Of a stretch of DNA of 35,104 nt, positions 24,930 to 32,633 are shown piece after piece. The translations under genes were made by a program, and so were the position numbers. The stretch is from the NCBI GenBank assembly GCA_018241325.1, contig JAFEEB010000029.1, positions 1 through 35,104 on the forward strand, in the 5' to 3' direction. Every line of letters begins with the position of its first letter. Positions within the stretch are counted from its first letter, which is position 1. This stretch comes from Pseudomonadota bacterium. GTDB taxonomy: Bacteria; Pseudomonadota; Gammaproteobacteria; Burkholderiales; Burkholderiaceae_C. The notes beneath the pieces were generated by a model, which saw only the letters and a list, made by a program, of their open reading frames with translations, ran no database searches and was not told the origin of the DNA.

Positions 24930-24989
24930 GGCGCGGCTGGCGCTGGCAACGTCGGTCATCCACAGGGGTTCCGTGTCAGGAGTCGTTTT

Positions 24990-25547
24990 GTGAAGGTGCT
25001 CAAGCTGTCGGCCCAAGGGCTGCCGCAATCGTGGATTTCGCTGCAACAGGCGGTGATCCATTACGCTGCCGAAGAGGTGCGCTGGGAGGCGGGCGGGCAG
25101 ATTGCCGTGTTTCATGGCGGGTACAACGCGGTCACCGGCGCGCAGTCGATCATCGAGGTCAACAGCATCATCGGCACGCGCGGCGTGCCGGGCATCAACC
25201 CCTTCGAGCTGCGCCCCGGCCTGACCAACGCCAAGCTGTTTGCGCGCGACCGCAACGTGTGCGCCTATTGCGGCGGGCACTTTCACGAGACCGAGCTCAC
25301 GCGCGAGCACATCACGCCGCTGGCCCAGCGCGGACGCGACCACTGGATGAACGTGGTCACCGCCTGCCGCGCCTGCAACCACCGCAAGAGCGACCGCACG
25401 CCCGAGCAGGCCCGCATGCCCCTGCTGTACGCGCCCTACGTGCCCAGCCTGTGGGAAGACTTCATTCTGCGCAACCGCCGCATCCTGGCCGACCAGATGG
25501 AGTTTTTGATGGCGCACCTGCCGCGCAACTCGCGCCTGCACGCGTAG
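24990..25547 (+). CDS. HNH endonuclease family protein
   Basis: A 185-residue protein with a C-terminal HNH/McrA-type nuclease domain. CAYCGGHF and CRACNHRKSDR supply the two CxxC zinc knuckles. LTREHITPLAQRGRDHWMNVV holds the H-N-H residues (REH, N of MNVV, H of CNHR). The N-terminal 85 residues carry no motif I recognise. The start is GTG at 24990, supported by AGGAG at 24978-24982; the frame extends upstream through the promoter region but has no ribosome site there. It stands alone as a chromosomal HNH protein with no modification enzyme beside it, so restriction is not indicated. A DNA repair or maintenance role is a guess. Confidence 0.86.
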   Translation: MKVLKLSAQGLPQSWISLQQAVIHYAAEEVRWEAGGQIAVFHGGYNAVTGAQSIIEVNSIIGTRGVPGINPFELRPGLTNAKLFARDRNVCAYCGGHFHETELTREHITPLAQRGRDHWMNVVTACRACNHRKSDRTPEQARMPLLYAPYVPSLWEDFILRNRRILADQMEFLMAHLPRNSRLHA

Positions 25548-25586
25548 CCGGCCGGCGCCGGGCAGGCCGCGGCTATGCTTGGCGGC

Positions 25587-26168
25587 ATGCCCCGCCTCAT
25601 CTTCTTCTGCGGCCACGCTGGCACCGGCAAGACCACGCTGGCCAAGCGCGCCTTGCCCCTGCTGCACCAGCGCAGCGGCGAGTCGTTTTGCCTGCTGGAC
25701 AAGGACACGCTCTACGGCGGCTACAGCAGCGCCGTGATGGGCGTGCTGACGGGCGATGCCAACGACCGCGACAGCCCCCTGTACCTGCAGCACCTGCGCG
25801 CACCCGAGTACGCGGGCTTGCTGAATACGGCGCGCGAGAATTTGTCGGTAGGCGTCAACTGCATCGTCGTCGGCCCCTTCTCGCGCGAGGTTCGCGCCCA
25901 TCAGCTTGCCGACCGCGCCTGGCTGGGCGTGGGCGACGACGTGACCGTGCATGTGGTGTGGGTGCATCTGCAAGAGGCCGAGGCGCGCCAGCGCATCCAG
26001 GCGCGCGGCAACCCCAACGACGCCTGGAAGCTGGCGCACTGGGACGCGTATCGAACGCGGCTGTTCATGCCCGAGGCGGCGCAATACCCCGAGCTGCTGC
26101 TGCATGACAACACGCACACGTCGAACGAGTCCTTCGAAGCCTTGCTGGATGCCTTGAGCCGGGCTTGA
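25587..26168 (+). CDS. P-loop kinase-like ATPase (AAA_33/zeta-like)
   Basis: A 193-residue cytoplasmic P-loop protein. The Walker A is FFCGHAGTGKTTLA right at the N-terminus, followed by LLDKDTLYGGYS, which has the DxD/T acceptor-binding look of small-molecule kinases. VNCIVVGPFSREVR is a Walker-B-like strand, and the LID region is HLQEAEARQRIQARGNPNDAWK with basic residues. It belongs to the broad AAA_33/gluconokinase/zeta-toxin-like group; the phosphate acceptor is unknown. ATG at 25587 brings the P-loop to the usual distance from the start; ATG at 25575 is possible. It lies 39 bases after the HNH gene, perhaps in the same transcript. Confidence 0.75.
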   Translation: MPRLIFFCGHAGTGKTTLAKRALPLLHQRSGESFCLLDKDTLYGGYSSAVMGVLTGDANDRDSPLYLQHLRAPEYAGLLNTARENLSVGVNCIVVGPFSREVRAHQLADRAWLGVGDDVTVHVVWVHLQEAEARQRIQARGNPNDAWKLAHWDAYRTRLFMPEAAQYPELLLHDNTHTSNESFEALLDALSRA

Positions 26169-26184
26169 GTGTCGTTGCGATCCT

Positions 26185-26213
26185 GCTCCCTCGCCCCATA
26201 GGGGCGAGGGAGC
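26185..26213. terminator. Perfect hairpin between convergent genes
   Basis: GCTCCCTCGCCCC (26185-26197) and GGGGCGAGGGAGC (26201-26213) form a perfect 13 bp stem with a three-base loop. It lies in the 67-base gap between the kinase gene and the convergent amidohydrolase gene. There is no T-run on either strand, so it may stall or protect transcripts rather than terminate alone. Related CCCTC-rich sequence occurs at 1440-1531. Confidence 0.6.
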
Positions 26214-26235
26214 AAGGCAACGCCAGCGCCGCCCG

Positions 26236-27423
26236 TTACAAAACCACCGGCACCTCGGTTGCTGGCGGCGTGTTGCGGCTGCGCCCGCAGCGCACCAGGC
26301 CGTCGATCATCACCATGCCGATGCCGGGGATGTCGCCCAGTTGAACGCTATCCAGCAGGTCGCGCCCGGCCGAGTGCTGGGCCTTGTCCATGAAGACGAA
26401 GTCGGCCGCGCGGCCCACTTCGATCAGGCCGCAATTGAGCCGGCGCATGCGCGCCGTGTTGCCGGTGGCAAAGCCGAACACCAGCTCGGCCGGGATGCCG
26501 GCAAAGCTGGAGATCAGCGCGATCATGCGCAGGATGCCCAGCGGCTGCACGCCCGATCCGGCGGGCCCGTCGGTGCCCAAAATCACGCGGTGCGGGCACT
26601 TCAACTCGATGGCCGCGCGCGCCGCCTCGATGGCGATCTTCTCGTTGCCGTTGTGCACCAGCTCGATGGCGCGGCTGGATTTTTCGCACAGCTCGCACAC
26701 GTGCTTCCAGGGCAGCGCGGTGTGGCCGCCGTTGATGTGGCCGATGATGTCGGCATCGGCCGCCAGCACCACGTCCTTGTCGATCAGGCCGGAGCCCGGA
26801 ATCGACGGACCGCCCGTGTGGATGGTGCTCTGGATGCCGTACTTGCGCGCCCAGGCCACCATCTGCTGCGCCTCATCGCCGGCCTTGACCGAGCCCAGGC
26901 CGACTTCGCCCAGCAGCTTGACGCCGGCGTCGGCCAAGTCCTTGAAGTCCTGCTCGACCATGCCCTTTTCGATCACCGGCGCGCCGGCCAGCACCTTCAC
27001 GCCACCGGGGCGAAAGTTGTCGAACGCGCGCTGCGCCGTGATGGCCAGCGCCTTGAGGCCGACGATGTCCTTGGGGCGGCCGGGCAGGTGCACTTCGCCG
27101 GCCGAGATCATGGTGGTCACCCCCCCGTTCATGGTGGATTCGATCCAGCCCAGCTGGCCCTGGCGCGGCGTCCAGTCGCCGAACACCGGGTGCACATGGC
27201 TGTCGATCAGGCCGGGCGCCACGGCGGTGCGGCGCGCGTCGATGGTGTGCCTGGCGCCCTCCAGGTCGCAGTCGCTGCGTTTGCCCACGGCGGTGATCAG
27301 GCCGTCGTTGACCACGATGGTGTCGGCGTCCAGGATCGGCCGGTCGATGTCGCCCGAGAGCAGCAGGCCGATGTGGGTGATGACGATCTTGCCGGACTTT
27401 TCGGTGGGGGCGGCTTCTGCCAT
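26236..27423 (-). CDS. Enamidase-like metal-dependent amidohydrolase
   Basis: A 395-residue amidohydrolase-superfamily enzyme. The metal site begins with GLIDSHVHP (H76, H78); further candidate ligands are H202 (IHTGG), H229 and H234 (GHINGGHTALP) and D285 (ILGTDGPAGSG). It most resembles enamidase of anaerobic nicotinate fermentation, which hydrolyses the enamide ring of tetrahydro-6-oxonicotinate and releases ammonia. AAGGAG lies upstream of the ATG at 27423; the longer frame is not needed. It is the last gene of fdxA-fpr-tetR-amidohydrolase and is divergent from a 6-hydroxynicotinate-reductase-like gene, the enzyme that precedes enamidase in that pathway. The substrate in this organism is inferred, not shown. 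Confidence 0.75.
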   Translation of the reverse strand: MAEAAPTEKSGKIVITHIGLLLSGDIDRPILDADTIVVNDGLITAVGKRSDCDLEGARHTIDARRTAVAPGLIDSHVHPVFGDWTPRQGQLGWIESTMNGGVTTMISAGEVHLPGRPKDIVGLKALAITAQRAFDNFRPGGVKVLAGAPVIEKGMVEQDFKDLADAGVKLLGEVGLGSVKAGDEAQQMVAWARKYGIQSTIHTGGPSIPGSGLIDKDVVLAADADIIGHINGGHTALPWKHVCELCEKSSRAIELVHNGNEKIAIEAARAAIELKCPHRVILGTDGPAGSGVQPLGILRMIALISSFAGIPAELVFGFATGNTARMRRLNCGLIEVGRAADFVFMDKAQHSAGRDLLDSVQLGDIPGIGMVMIDGLVRCGRSRNTPPATEVPVVL

Positions 27424-27448
27424 GGCAGGCTCCTTGTTGCGTGCAGGT

Positions 27449-28138
27449 TCAGGGTTTGACGGTGCGCAGCACCGCATCGACGGCGAAGGCGTGCCAGTCT
27501 TGCAGCGCCTGGCTGCTGTCCAGCTTGTCACCGAAAAAGGCCGACAGCGTGTGACGGTTGGACAGGTAAAAGTAGTTCAGGCTGGCGATCATCAGGTACA
27601 GATCGCGCGCCGAAACGCCGGCGCGAAACACGCCCTGCGCCGCGCCGCTGGCCAGCACCGTGTCCAGGATGCGCGTGGCCGGTGACGAATAGTCGTGCGC
27701 CCGCAGCGACTTGGCGATGTGCTTGCCGCGGTGCAGGTTCTCGTCGTTGAGCAGGGTGATGAACTCGGGGTTGCGCTGGTAGTAGGTCCAGATGAAGCCG
27801 ATCACGGCGACCAGCGCCTGCTCGGGCGCGTCGGCATTCAGCTTGAGCGCCGCCTCGGCCTCGTTGAAGCGCCGGTACAGGTTTTCGAGAACGGCGATGT
27901 ACAGGCCTTCCTTGCTCCCGAAATAGTAGTAGATCATGCGGTCATGCGACTTGGCCGCCTTGGATATCTGCTCCACCCGTCCGCCCGAAAACCCGTGTTT
28001 GGCGAAGATGCGCGTGGCCGCGCGCAAGATGGCGTCCTGCGTTTCCTGGGCCGCCCGCTCGCGCACACCGGGCTTGCGCCCGGGCTTGGCCAGGCCCCTC
28101 AGCGCGCTGCGACCGGGCGGAGCGATGTCGGTCTTCAT
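27449..28138 (-). CDS. TetR-family regulator, RutR-like
   Basis: A 229-residue TetR-type repressor. The helix-turn-helix runs from about residue 45 to 79 (IFAKHGFSGGRVEQISKAAK, then MIYYYFGSKEGLY). The ligand-binding domain with its YYQRNPEFITLLNDENLHRG segment recalls RutR/YcdC-type regulators, several of which sense pyrimidines or other small N-compounds. The N-terminal 20 residues are basic and probably disordered. Its ATG overlaps the fpr stop (28135-28138), and the amidohydrolase follows after 25 bases, so it is embedded in the operon it most likely controls. Its operators may be the repeats in the divergent region 29248-29402. Confidence 0.85.
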   Translation of the reverse strand: MKTDIAPPGRSALRGLAKPGRKPGVRERAAQETQDAILRAATRIFAKHGFSGGRVEQISKAAKSHDRMIYYYFGSKEGLYIAVLENLYRRFNEAEAALKLNADAPEQALVAVIGFIWTYYQRNPEFITLLNDENLHRGKHIAKSLRAHDYSSPATRILDTVLASGAAQGVFRAGVSARDLYLMIASLNYFYLSNRHTLSAFFGDKLDSSQALQDWHAFAVDAVLRTVKP

Positions 28139-28908
28139 GAGTCGGCAAAGGCCCGTTCAATCACGAAATCGCCCGCACGCGTGGTGTTTCCTTCCTTGAA
28201 CCCTCGCGCCTCCAGCAGATGGCGCAAGTCCTTGAGCATGGCTGGGCTGCCGCAAATCATGGCTCGGTCGGTGGCAGCGTCCAGTGGTGGCACGTCGAGG
28301 TCGGCGAACAACTTGCCCGACTCGATCAAGTCAGGCACGCGCCCGACGTTGCGAAAATTTTCGCGCGTGACGGTGGGGTAATACAGCAGCTGACCAGCAA
28401 TCATGTCGCCCAGGAACTCATGGTTGGGCAGGTGCTGAAGGATCACGTCGTGATAGGCCAGCTCGCCCACGGTGCGCACGCCGTGCACCAGGATGATCTG
28501 CTCGAACTTCTCGTAGCTCTCGGGGTCGCGGACGATGCTCATGAAGGGCGCCAGCCCCGTGCCGGTCGAAAACAGATACAGGCGCTTGCCCGGCAGCAGG
28601 TAGTCCACCACCAGGGTGCCCGTGGGCTTGCGCCCGACGACGATGGAGTCGCCCGGCTGGATGTGCTGCAGGCGCGAGGTGAGCGGGCCGTCCTCCACCT
28701 TGATGCTGAGGAACTCCAGATGGTCCTCATAGTTGGGCGAGGCGATGCTGTAGGCGCGCAGCAGCGGTTTGTCGTTCACGCGCAGGCCGATCATGGTGAA
28801 GTGGCCGTTGGAAAAGCGCAGCGCCGCGTCGCGCGTGGTGGTGAAGCTGAACAGCCGGTCGGTCCAGTGGTGCACGCGGAGCACGCGCGCTTCGATGAAG
28901 GCACTCAT
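28135..28908 (-). CDS. fpr: Ferredoxin-NADP+ reductase
   Basis: A 257-residue FAD-dependent reductase of the bacterial Fpr type, exchanging electrons between NADPH and ferredoxin or flavodoxin. RAYSIASPNY (51-60) is the FAD-binding RxYS motif, FSTGTGLAPFMSIVRDPE the NADP pyrophosphate loop, and MICGSPAMLKDLRHLLEARG the nicotinamide-side segment. It ends with AFADS rather than the Trp ending of E. coli Fpr. It follows fdxA by 15 bases, so the two make a natural NADPH-to-ferredoxin couple. Its stop overlaps the TetR start. Placement opposite an Fe-S reductase gene suggests it feeds electrons to that enzyme. Confidence 0.92.
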   Translation of the reverse strand: MSAFIEARVLRVHHWTDRLFSFTTTRDAALRFSNGHFTMIGLRVNDKPLLRAYSIASPNYEDHLEFLSIKVEDGPLTSRLQHIQPGDSIVVGRKPTGTLVVDYLLPGKRLYLFSTGTGLAPFMSIVRDPESYEKFEQIILVHGVRTVGELAYHDVILQHLPNHEFLGDMIAGQLLYYPTVTRENFRNVGRVPDLIESGKLFADLDVPPLDAATDRAMICGSPAMLKDLRHLLEARGFKEGNTTRAGDFVIERAFADS

Positions 28909-28923
28909 GATGGTCGGGGGCGT

Positions 28924-29247
28924 TCAGGCCGTCAGCGTGGCGTACTTGTTGGCCCGGTCTTTCCACTGCTCGGCGTCGGGCAGCGGCTCGCGGCTTTTGG
29001 AGATCACCGGCCATTGGGGGGCCAGATCCCGGTTGATCGCGGTGAAGTGACGCTGGTCGGCCGGCAGGTCTTCCTCGGCATAGATGGCGTTGACCGGGCA
29101 CTCGGGGATGCACACCGCGCAGTCGATGCACTCGTCGGGGTCGATCACCAGAAACTGCGCCCCCTCCTTGAAGCAGTCCACCGGACACACATCCACGCAG
29201 TCGGTGTACTTGCAGCGCACGCAGGCGTCGGTGACGACGTGGGTCAT
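28924..29247 (-). CDS. fdxA: 7Fe ferredoxin FdxA
   Basis: A 107-residue seven-iron ferredoxin. By comparison with Azotobacter FdI, C9, C17 and C50 should hold the [3Fe-4S] cluster and C21, C40, C43 and C46 the [4Fe-4S] cluster; the extra C12 and C25 are also typical. [20 protein letters not shown] and [14 protein letters not shown] contain them. AGGAG stands upstream of the ATG at 29247. It is the first gene of the minus-strand operon, next to fpr, and divergent from a reductase whose known relative uses ferredoxin as donor. Confidence 0.94.
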   Translation of the reverse strand: MTHVVTDACVRCKYTDCVDVCPVDCFKEGAQFLVIDPDECIDCAVCIPECPVNAIYAEEDLPADQRHFTAINRDLAPQWPVISKSREPLPDAEQWKDRANKYATLTA

Positions 29248-29402
29248 GAAAGCTCCTGGGCCTGGCGTGCCGACGTGGTGCAGGCGTGCGTGAGTCGCGC
29301 GTTTTTCATCCGGAAAAGACTACACCAGAATTTTCCACTTCGGTTCAGGGTTTACTCCATGTTGATTCAGTGGTTACTCCATTAAATTGGCAAGGCCACG
29401 CC
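29248..29402. promoter_or_regulatory. Divergent control region with a direct repeat and a palindrome
   Basis: This gap separates fdxA (minus) from the reductase gene (plus) and should hold both promoters. TTACTCCAT occurs twice, at 29352-29360 and 29374-29382, exactly 22 bases apart (two helical turns). GGAAAA at 29312-29317 and TTTTCC at 29331-29336 form an inverted repeat. TTGATT at 29362-29367 followed by TAAATT at 29383-29388 is a possible plus-strand promoter with a short 15-base spacer that overlaps the second TTACTCCAT. The repeats are seen; their use by the TetR protein is inferred. Confidence 0.55.
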
Positions 29403-29432
29403 ATGCGCGCGGCCCACCGATTCCGCTGCCCG

Positions 29433-31046
29433 ATGACCGAACACACCCGTACCGACGGCTTGCCCGAGCTGGCCGAACCCCAGGTGCTCGAGCGCGCCCG
29501 CCCGCGCAACGAGCGCATGGCGACCACCAAGGTGGAGTGCAACGCCTGCCCCATCCTGTGCCAGATCGCCGAGGGCCGCACCGGCGCGTGCGACCGCTAC
29601 GCCAACCAGGGCGGCGTGCTGATCCGCGTCGATCCGGTCGTGCTGCTGCGCAAGACCGTGGATGAAGGGCGCGCGCCCCTGGTGCAGTTCAGCGGCCGGG
29701 TGGTGCAGGACACGGGCGACGCCGCGGGGGAGGTGTCGCAGTCCCCCGATTGGGACGGCGACCTGCTGCGGGCCAACGAGGTGTTCGTCACCGGCATCGG
29801 CTCGTCCACCACCTATCCCGACTACAAGCCCGCGCCCTTCATTGTCGGCTCGCAGGCCGATGGGGTGGACATGGTGACGGTGGTCACCGAGGGCATTTTC
29901 AGCTATTGCAGCCTGAAGGTGAAGATCGACACCGACCGCTACCTGGGTCCCGAGCAGGCCAACGTGCGCTGCAGGGGCGAGGTGGTGGGTCACGTCACCA
30001 CGGCCGAATACGGCTCGCAGATGCTGTCGCTGGGCGGGGTGCATCACCTCACGGGCGGCAGCAAGAAGGAAGGGCGCGTCACCCTGGAGGTGATGGAGCA
30101 ACTGAGCAACAAGCAGGCGGTGGAGCTGGCCATCGACGGCGGCTCGCAGATCGCGATTGCCGCCGGTCAGGCGCCCATCGTCAACGGCGTGACGGAGCAG
30201 CGCATGCGCGTGGGCTGCGGCTCGGCCACGGTGGGCATCTTTGCCAAGCAGCTTTACGGCCAGGTCGATGAGGTGGTGGTGGTGGACGACCACATCACCG
30301 GCGTGCTGAGCGAGCACCAGGCCGGGCGCTGCCTGGACATGCGTCCCTCGGGCGTTGCCATGCGCGGGCGCAAGTCCACGCCGGGGCGCTATTTTCAGGT
30401 GGCCGATCCGGGCACGGGCTGGGGCGGCACTTCCATTTCCGATCCCTTGTCCGTCATCGAGGGCTGGGACGCCCAGGTGGCCTGGCCCGGCCTGCGCCTG
30501 CTCATGACCTCCACCACCGGCGAGCACGCCGCCTGGTACGTGCTGGACGAGCAACTCGTGCCGCGCGAGCAGCCCATGCCGGCGGGCGTGCACGCCGTGG
30601 TCGAGCGCATCGGCGAGAACTGCGAGCCCTCGCTCGCCACGGTGCTGTTCGTGGGCGGCGCCGGCGGCAGCCTGCGCGCCGGCGCCACCGAAAACCCGGT
30701 GCTGCTCACGCGCGCCATCAAGAACGCGCTGGTCAACGTCACCTGCGGCGGCGCGCCGGCCTACGTGTGGCCGGGCGGTGGCATCACCGTGATGGTCGAT
30801 GTGATGCGCATGCCCGATCGCAGCTTCGGCACCGTGCCCACGCCGGCCATCGTGGCGCCCATCGAGTTTTCCATGCGCCTGGCCGACTACGCCGCGCTGG
30901 GCGGCCACGTCAAGAACGTGCGCCCGCTGCAGGACGTGCTGCGCACGGGCGCCTGGCACAACGACGGCGCGCCCACGCGGCGCCTGTGGGCGCCAGGCAA
31001 CCCGGGCAACCCGTGGCCCCTGGGCCACCCGCCCCAATTGGGCTGA
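29433..31046 (+). CDS. 6-hydroxynicotinate-reductase-like Fe-S protein
   Basis: A 537-residue protein I assign to the 6-hydroxynicotinate reductase family, whose known member in Eubacterium barkeri reduces the pyridone ring with ferredoxin. An N-terminal cysteine group VECNACPILC (C36, C39, C43), with C53 after nine more residues, suits an Fe-S cluster. Conserved-looking glycine-rich blocks follow: GIGSSTTYPDYKPAPF, GGVHHLTGGSKKEGR and CGGAPAYVWPGGGI (438-451). No signal peptide or membrane helix is seen. Neighbours supply ferredoxin, its reductase and an enamidase-like hydrolase, matching that chemistry. ATG 29433 is chosen; ATG 29403, with AAGG ahead of it, and ATG 29518 are alternatives. 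The real substrate could be another N-heterocycle. Confidence 0.7.
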   Translation: MTEHTRTDGLPELAEPQVLERARPRNERMATTKVECNACPILCQIAEGRTGACDRYANQGGVLIRVDPVVLLRKTVDEGRAPLVQFSGRVVQDTGDAAGEVSQSPDWDGDLLRANEVFVTGIGSSTTYPDYKPAPFIVGSQADGVDMVTVVTEGIFSYCSLKVKIDTDRYLGPEQANVRCRGEVVGHVTTAEYGSQMLSLGGVHHLTGGSKKEGRVTLEVMEQLSNKQAVELAIDGGSQIAIAAGQAPIVNGVTEQRMRVGCGSATVGIFAKQLYGQVDEVVVVDDHITGVLSEHQAGRCLDMRPSGVAMRGRKSTPGRYFQVADPGTGWGGTSISDPLSVIEGWDAQVAWPGLRLLMTSTTGEHAAWYVLDEQLVPREQPMPAGVHAVVERIGENCEPSLATVLFVGGAGGSLRAGATENPVLLTRAIKNALVNVTCGGAPAYVWPGGGITVMVDVMRMPDRSFGTVPTPAIVAPIEFSMRLADYAALGGHVKNVRPLQDVLRTGAWHNDGAPTRRLWAPGNPGNPWPLGHPPQLG

Positions 31047-31049
31047 CGG

Positions 31050-31970
31050 ATGACGGCGCAGTGCACCACCTTGCCCGACGGGCGGCTTCACTTGCAGCAT
31101 GGCCCGATGGACATCGTCATCGGCGCCGACGGGGATACAGAGGCCGTGCGCGAGGCCCATGCCGATGCGGGGCAGCGCTTTCGCGGCTTGCTGGACGAGC
31201 TGGTGGTCGAGCTGCCCGCCCTGCGCGCGCCCATCGCCCGCGGCAGCCCCTTGCGCGGCCCGGTGGCGCGGCGCATGGGGCAGGCGGTGTGGCCTTATCG
31301 CGATGTCTTTGTCACGCCCATGGCGGCGGTGGCCGGCGCGGTGGCGCAGGAGCTGGTGGCGTTTTACCAGTGCCCCGGCGTGCGCCGCGCCTGGGTCAAC
31401 AACGGCGGCGACATTGCTTTGCACCTGACGGCGGGCGAGCGCTTTCGCATCGGCCTGTTTGCCGACGTGGATCAGTGGCCGCGCGCGCTGGCCGCGCAAG
31501 GCTTGGCGGTGGACGCCGTGTTTGACGTGACCCACGACAGCCCCGTGCGCGGTGTGGCCACCAGCGGCTGGAAAGGACGCAGCTTCTCGCTGGGAATTGC
31601 CGACAGCGTGACGGTGCTGGCCGCCACCGCGGCCCAGGCCGATGCGGCGGCCACCATCGTCGGCAACGCGGTGGACGTGGCGCATCCTGGCATCGTGCGC
31701 CGCCCCGCCAACACCTTGCGCGAGGACAGCGACCTGGGTGCGATCGAGGTGACGGTGGACGTGCCGGCCCTCACGCCCGCGCAGGCCCAGGCGGCGTTGG
31801 CGGCGGGCCGGGCCAAGGCGCTGAATTTGCAGCGCACGGGCCACATCGTTTCGTGTGTAATCACCTGCCAGGGCTGGGCCGCGTCAACCGAAGGCGTACC
31901 CGGGCGTTTTTTGTCCCTTGACCCCATGGCGAAGGAGCCGGCGCAGCGCCTGCTGCTGGAGACTGCATGA
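31050..31970 (+). CDS. UPF0280/COG2122 (ApbE-like) protein
   Basis: A 306-residue protein of the UPF0280 family, distantly related to the flavin transferase ApbE. RRAWVNNGGDIALHL (112-126) and ATSGWKGRSFSLGIADSVTV (170-189) parallel the ApbE regions that bind FAD and magnesium. No lipoprotein signal is present, unlike many ApbE proteins, so it should act in the cytoplasm. As I recall, an archaeal COG2122 member has been tied to sulfide assimilation, but the biochemical function is not settled. Three bases separate it from the reductase gene, and its stop overlaps the next ATG, so it belongs to the same operon. It may mature or flavinylate the reductase; this is a guess from context. Confidence 0.8.
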   Translation: MTAQCTTLPDGRLHLQHGPMDIVIGADGDTEAVREAHADAGQRFRGLLDELVVELPALRAPIARGSPLRGPVARRMGQAVWPYRDVFVTPMAAVAGAVAQELVAFYQCPGVRRAWVNNGGDIALHLTAGERFRIGLFADVDQWPRALAAQGLAVDAVFDVTHDSPVRGVATSGWKGRSFSLGIADSVTVLAATAAQADAAATIVGNAVDVAHPGIVRRPANTLREDSDLGAIEVTVDVPALTPAQAQAALAAGRAKALNLQRTGHIVSCVITCQGWAASTEGVPGRFLSLDPMAKEPAQRLLLETA

Positions 31971-32608
31971 TCGAGATTCGACGCACCCACGCGCACGTGG
32001 AAGACATCTTCCACGAGTTCGGCCCGCCGGCTGCCGAGCCGCTCAAACGCGGTTTCATCGCCGCTGTGCTGACCAACCCCTTTGCCGGTCGCTACGAGGC
32101 CGACATCCTGCCCATGATGGATGCGCTCAACGCCGTGGGTACGCAAATGGCGCACCAGTTGCTGGCCGCCATGGCGGTGCCGGCCGAGCAAATCCAGAGC
32201 TACGGCAAGGGCGCCATCGTGGGCGCCGCCGGCGAGCTGGAGCACGGCGCGCTGTGGCACGTGCCCGGCGGCTACGCCATGCGCGAGCTGCTGGGCTGGA
32301 GCGGCGACCGCGCGGCCTACACGCAAGGTCAGGGCGAGGCCAAGACGGGTCAGCCCGGCAATGCGCTGTCCATCGTGCCCTCCACCAAGAAGGTCGGCCC
32401 GCCCGGCTGCACGCTGGACGTGCCGCTCACCCACATCAACGCCAGCTACGTGCGCAGCCACTTCGATGCCATCGAGGCGCGCGTGCCGGGCAGCCCGCTG
32501 GCCGACGAGGTGATTTACGTGCTGGCCATGTCCTGCGGCCCGCGGGTGCACGCGCGCGTGGGTGGGCTCAAGGCTGCCGATATTTCGAAGTGGGACGGCT
32601 TGCGCTGA
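31967..32608 (+). CDS. DUF1185 'amino acid synthesis' family protein A
   Basis: A 213-residue member of the DUF1185 (AA_synth) family, function unknown despite the name. Family blocks are LTNPFAGRYEADI (35-47), SYGKGAIVGAAGELEHGAL (78-96) and YVRSHFDAIEARV (161-173). Compared with the second copy directly downstream, it carries about 20 extra residues near 110-131 (WSGDRAAYTQGQGEAKTG). It starts within the stop of the COG2122 gene (ATGA, 31967-31970), so the two are probably coupled in translation. The fold, as I recall from a solved relative, is chorismate-mutase-like and oligomeric. A role in ring-opening or isomerisation of the pathway product is conceivable but unproven. Confidence 0.85.
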   Translation: MIEIRRTHAHVEDIFHEFGPPAAEPLKRGFIAAVLTNPFAGRYEADILPMMDALNAVGTQMAHQLLAAMAVPAEQIQSYGKGAIVGAAGELEHGALWHVPGGYAMRELLGWSGDRAAYTQGQGEAKTGQPGNALSIVPSTKKVGPPGCTLDVPLTHINASYVRSHFDAIEARVPGSPLADEVIYVLAMSCGPRVHARVGGLKAADISKWDGLR

Positions 32609-32633
32609 CCCCTTTTATTGAAAGAGCAACACC

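Noticed and set aside
29286-29402. Upstream extension of the reductase frame
   Set aside because: It would translate the control region with its repeats; conserved-looking sequence starts only at the cysteine motif after 29500.
29382-31844. 820-residue open frame on the minus strand
   Set aside because: It is antisense to the reductase and COG2122 genes, with the composition of a shadow frame. The plus-strand genes have overlapping stops and starts and recognisable motifs.
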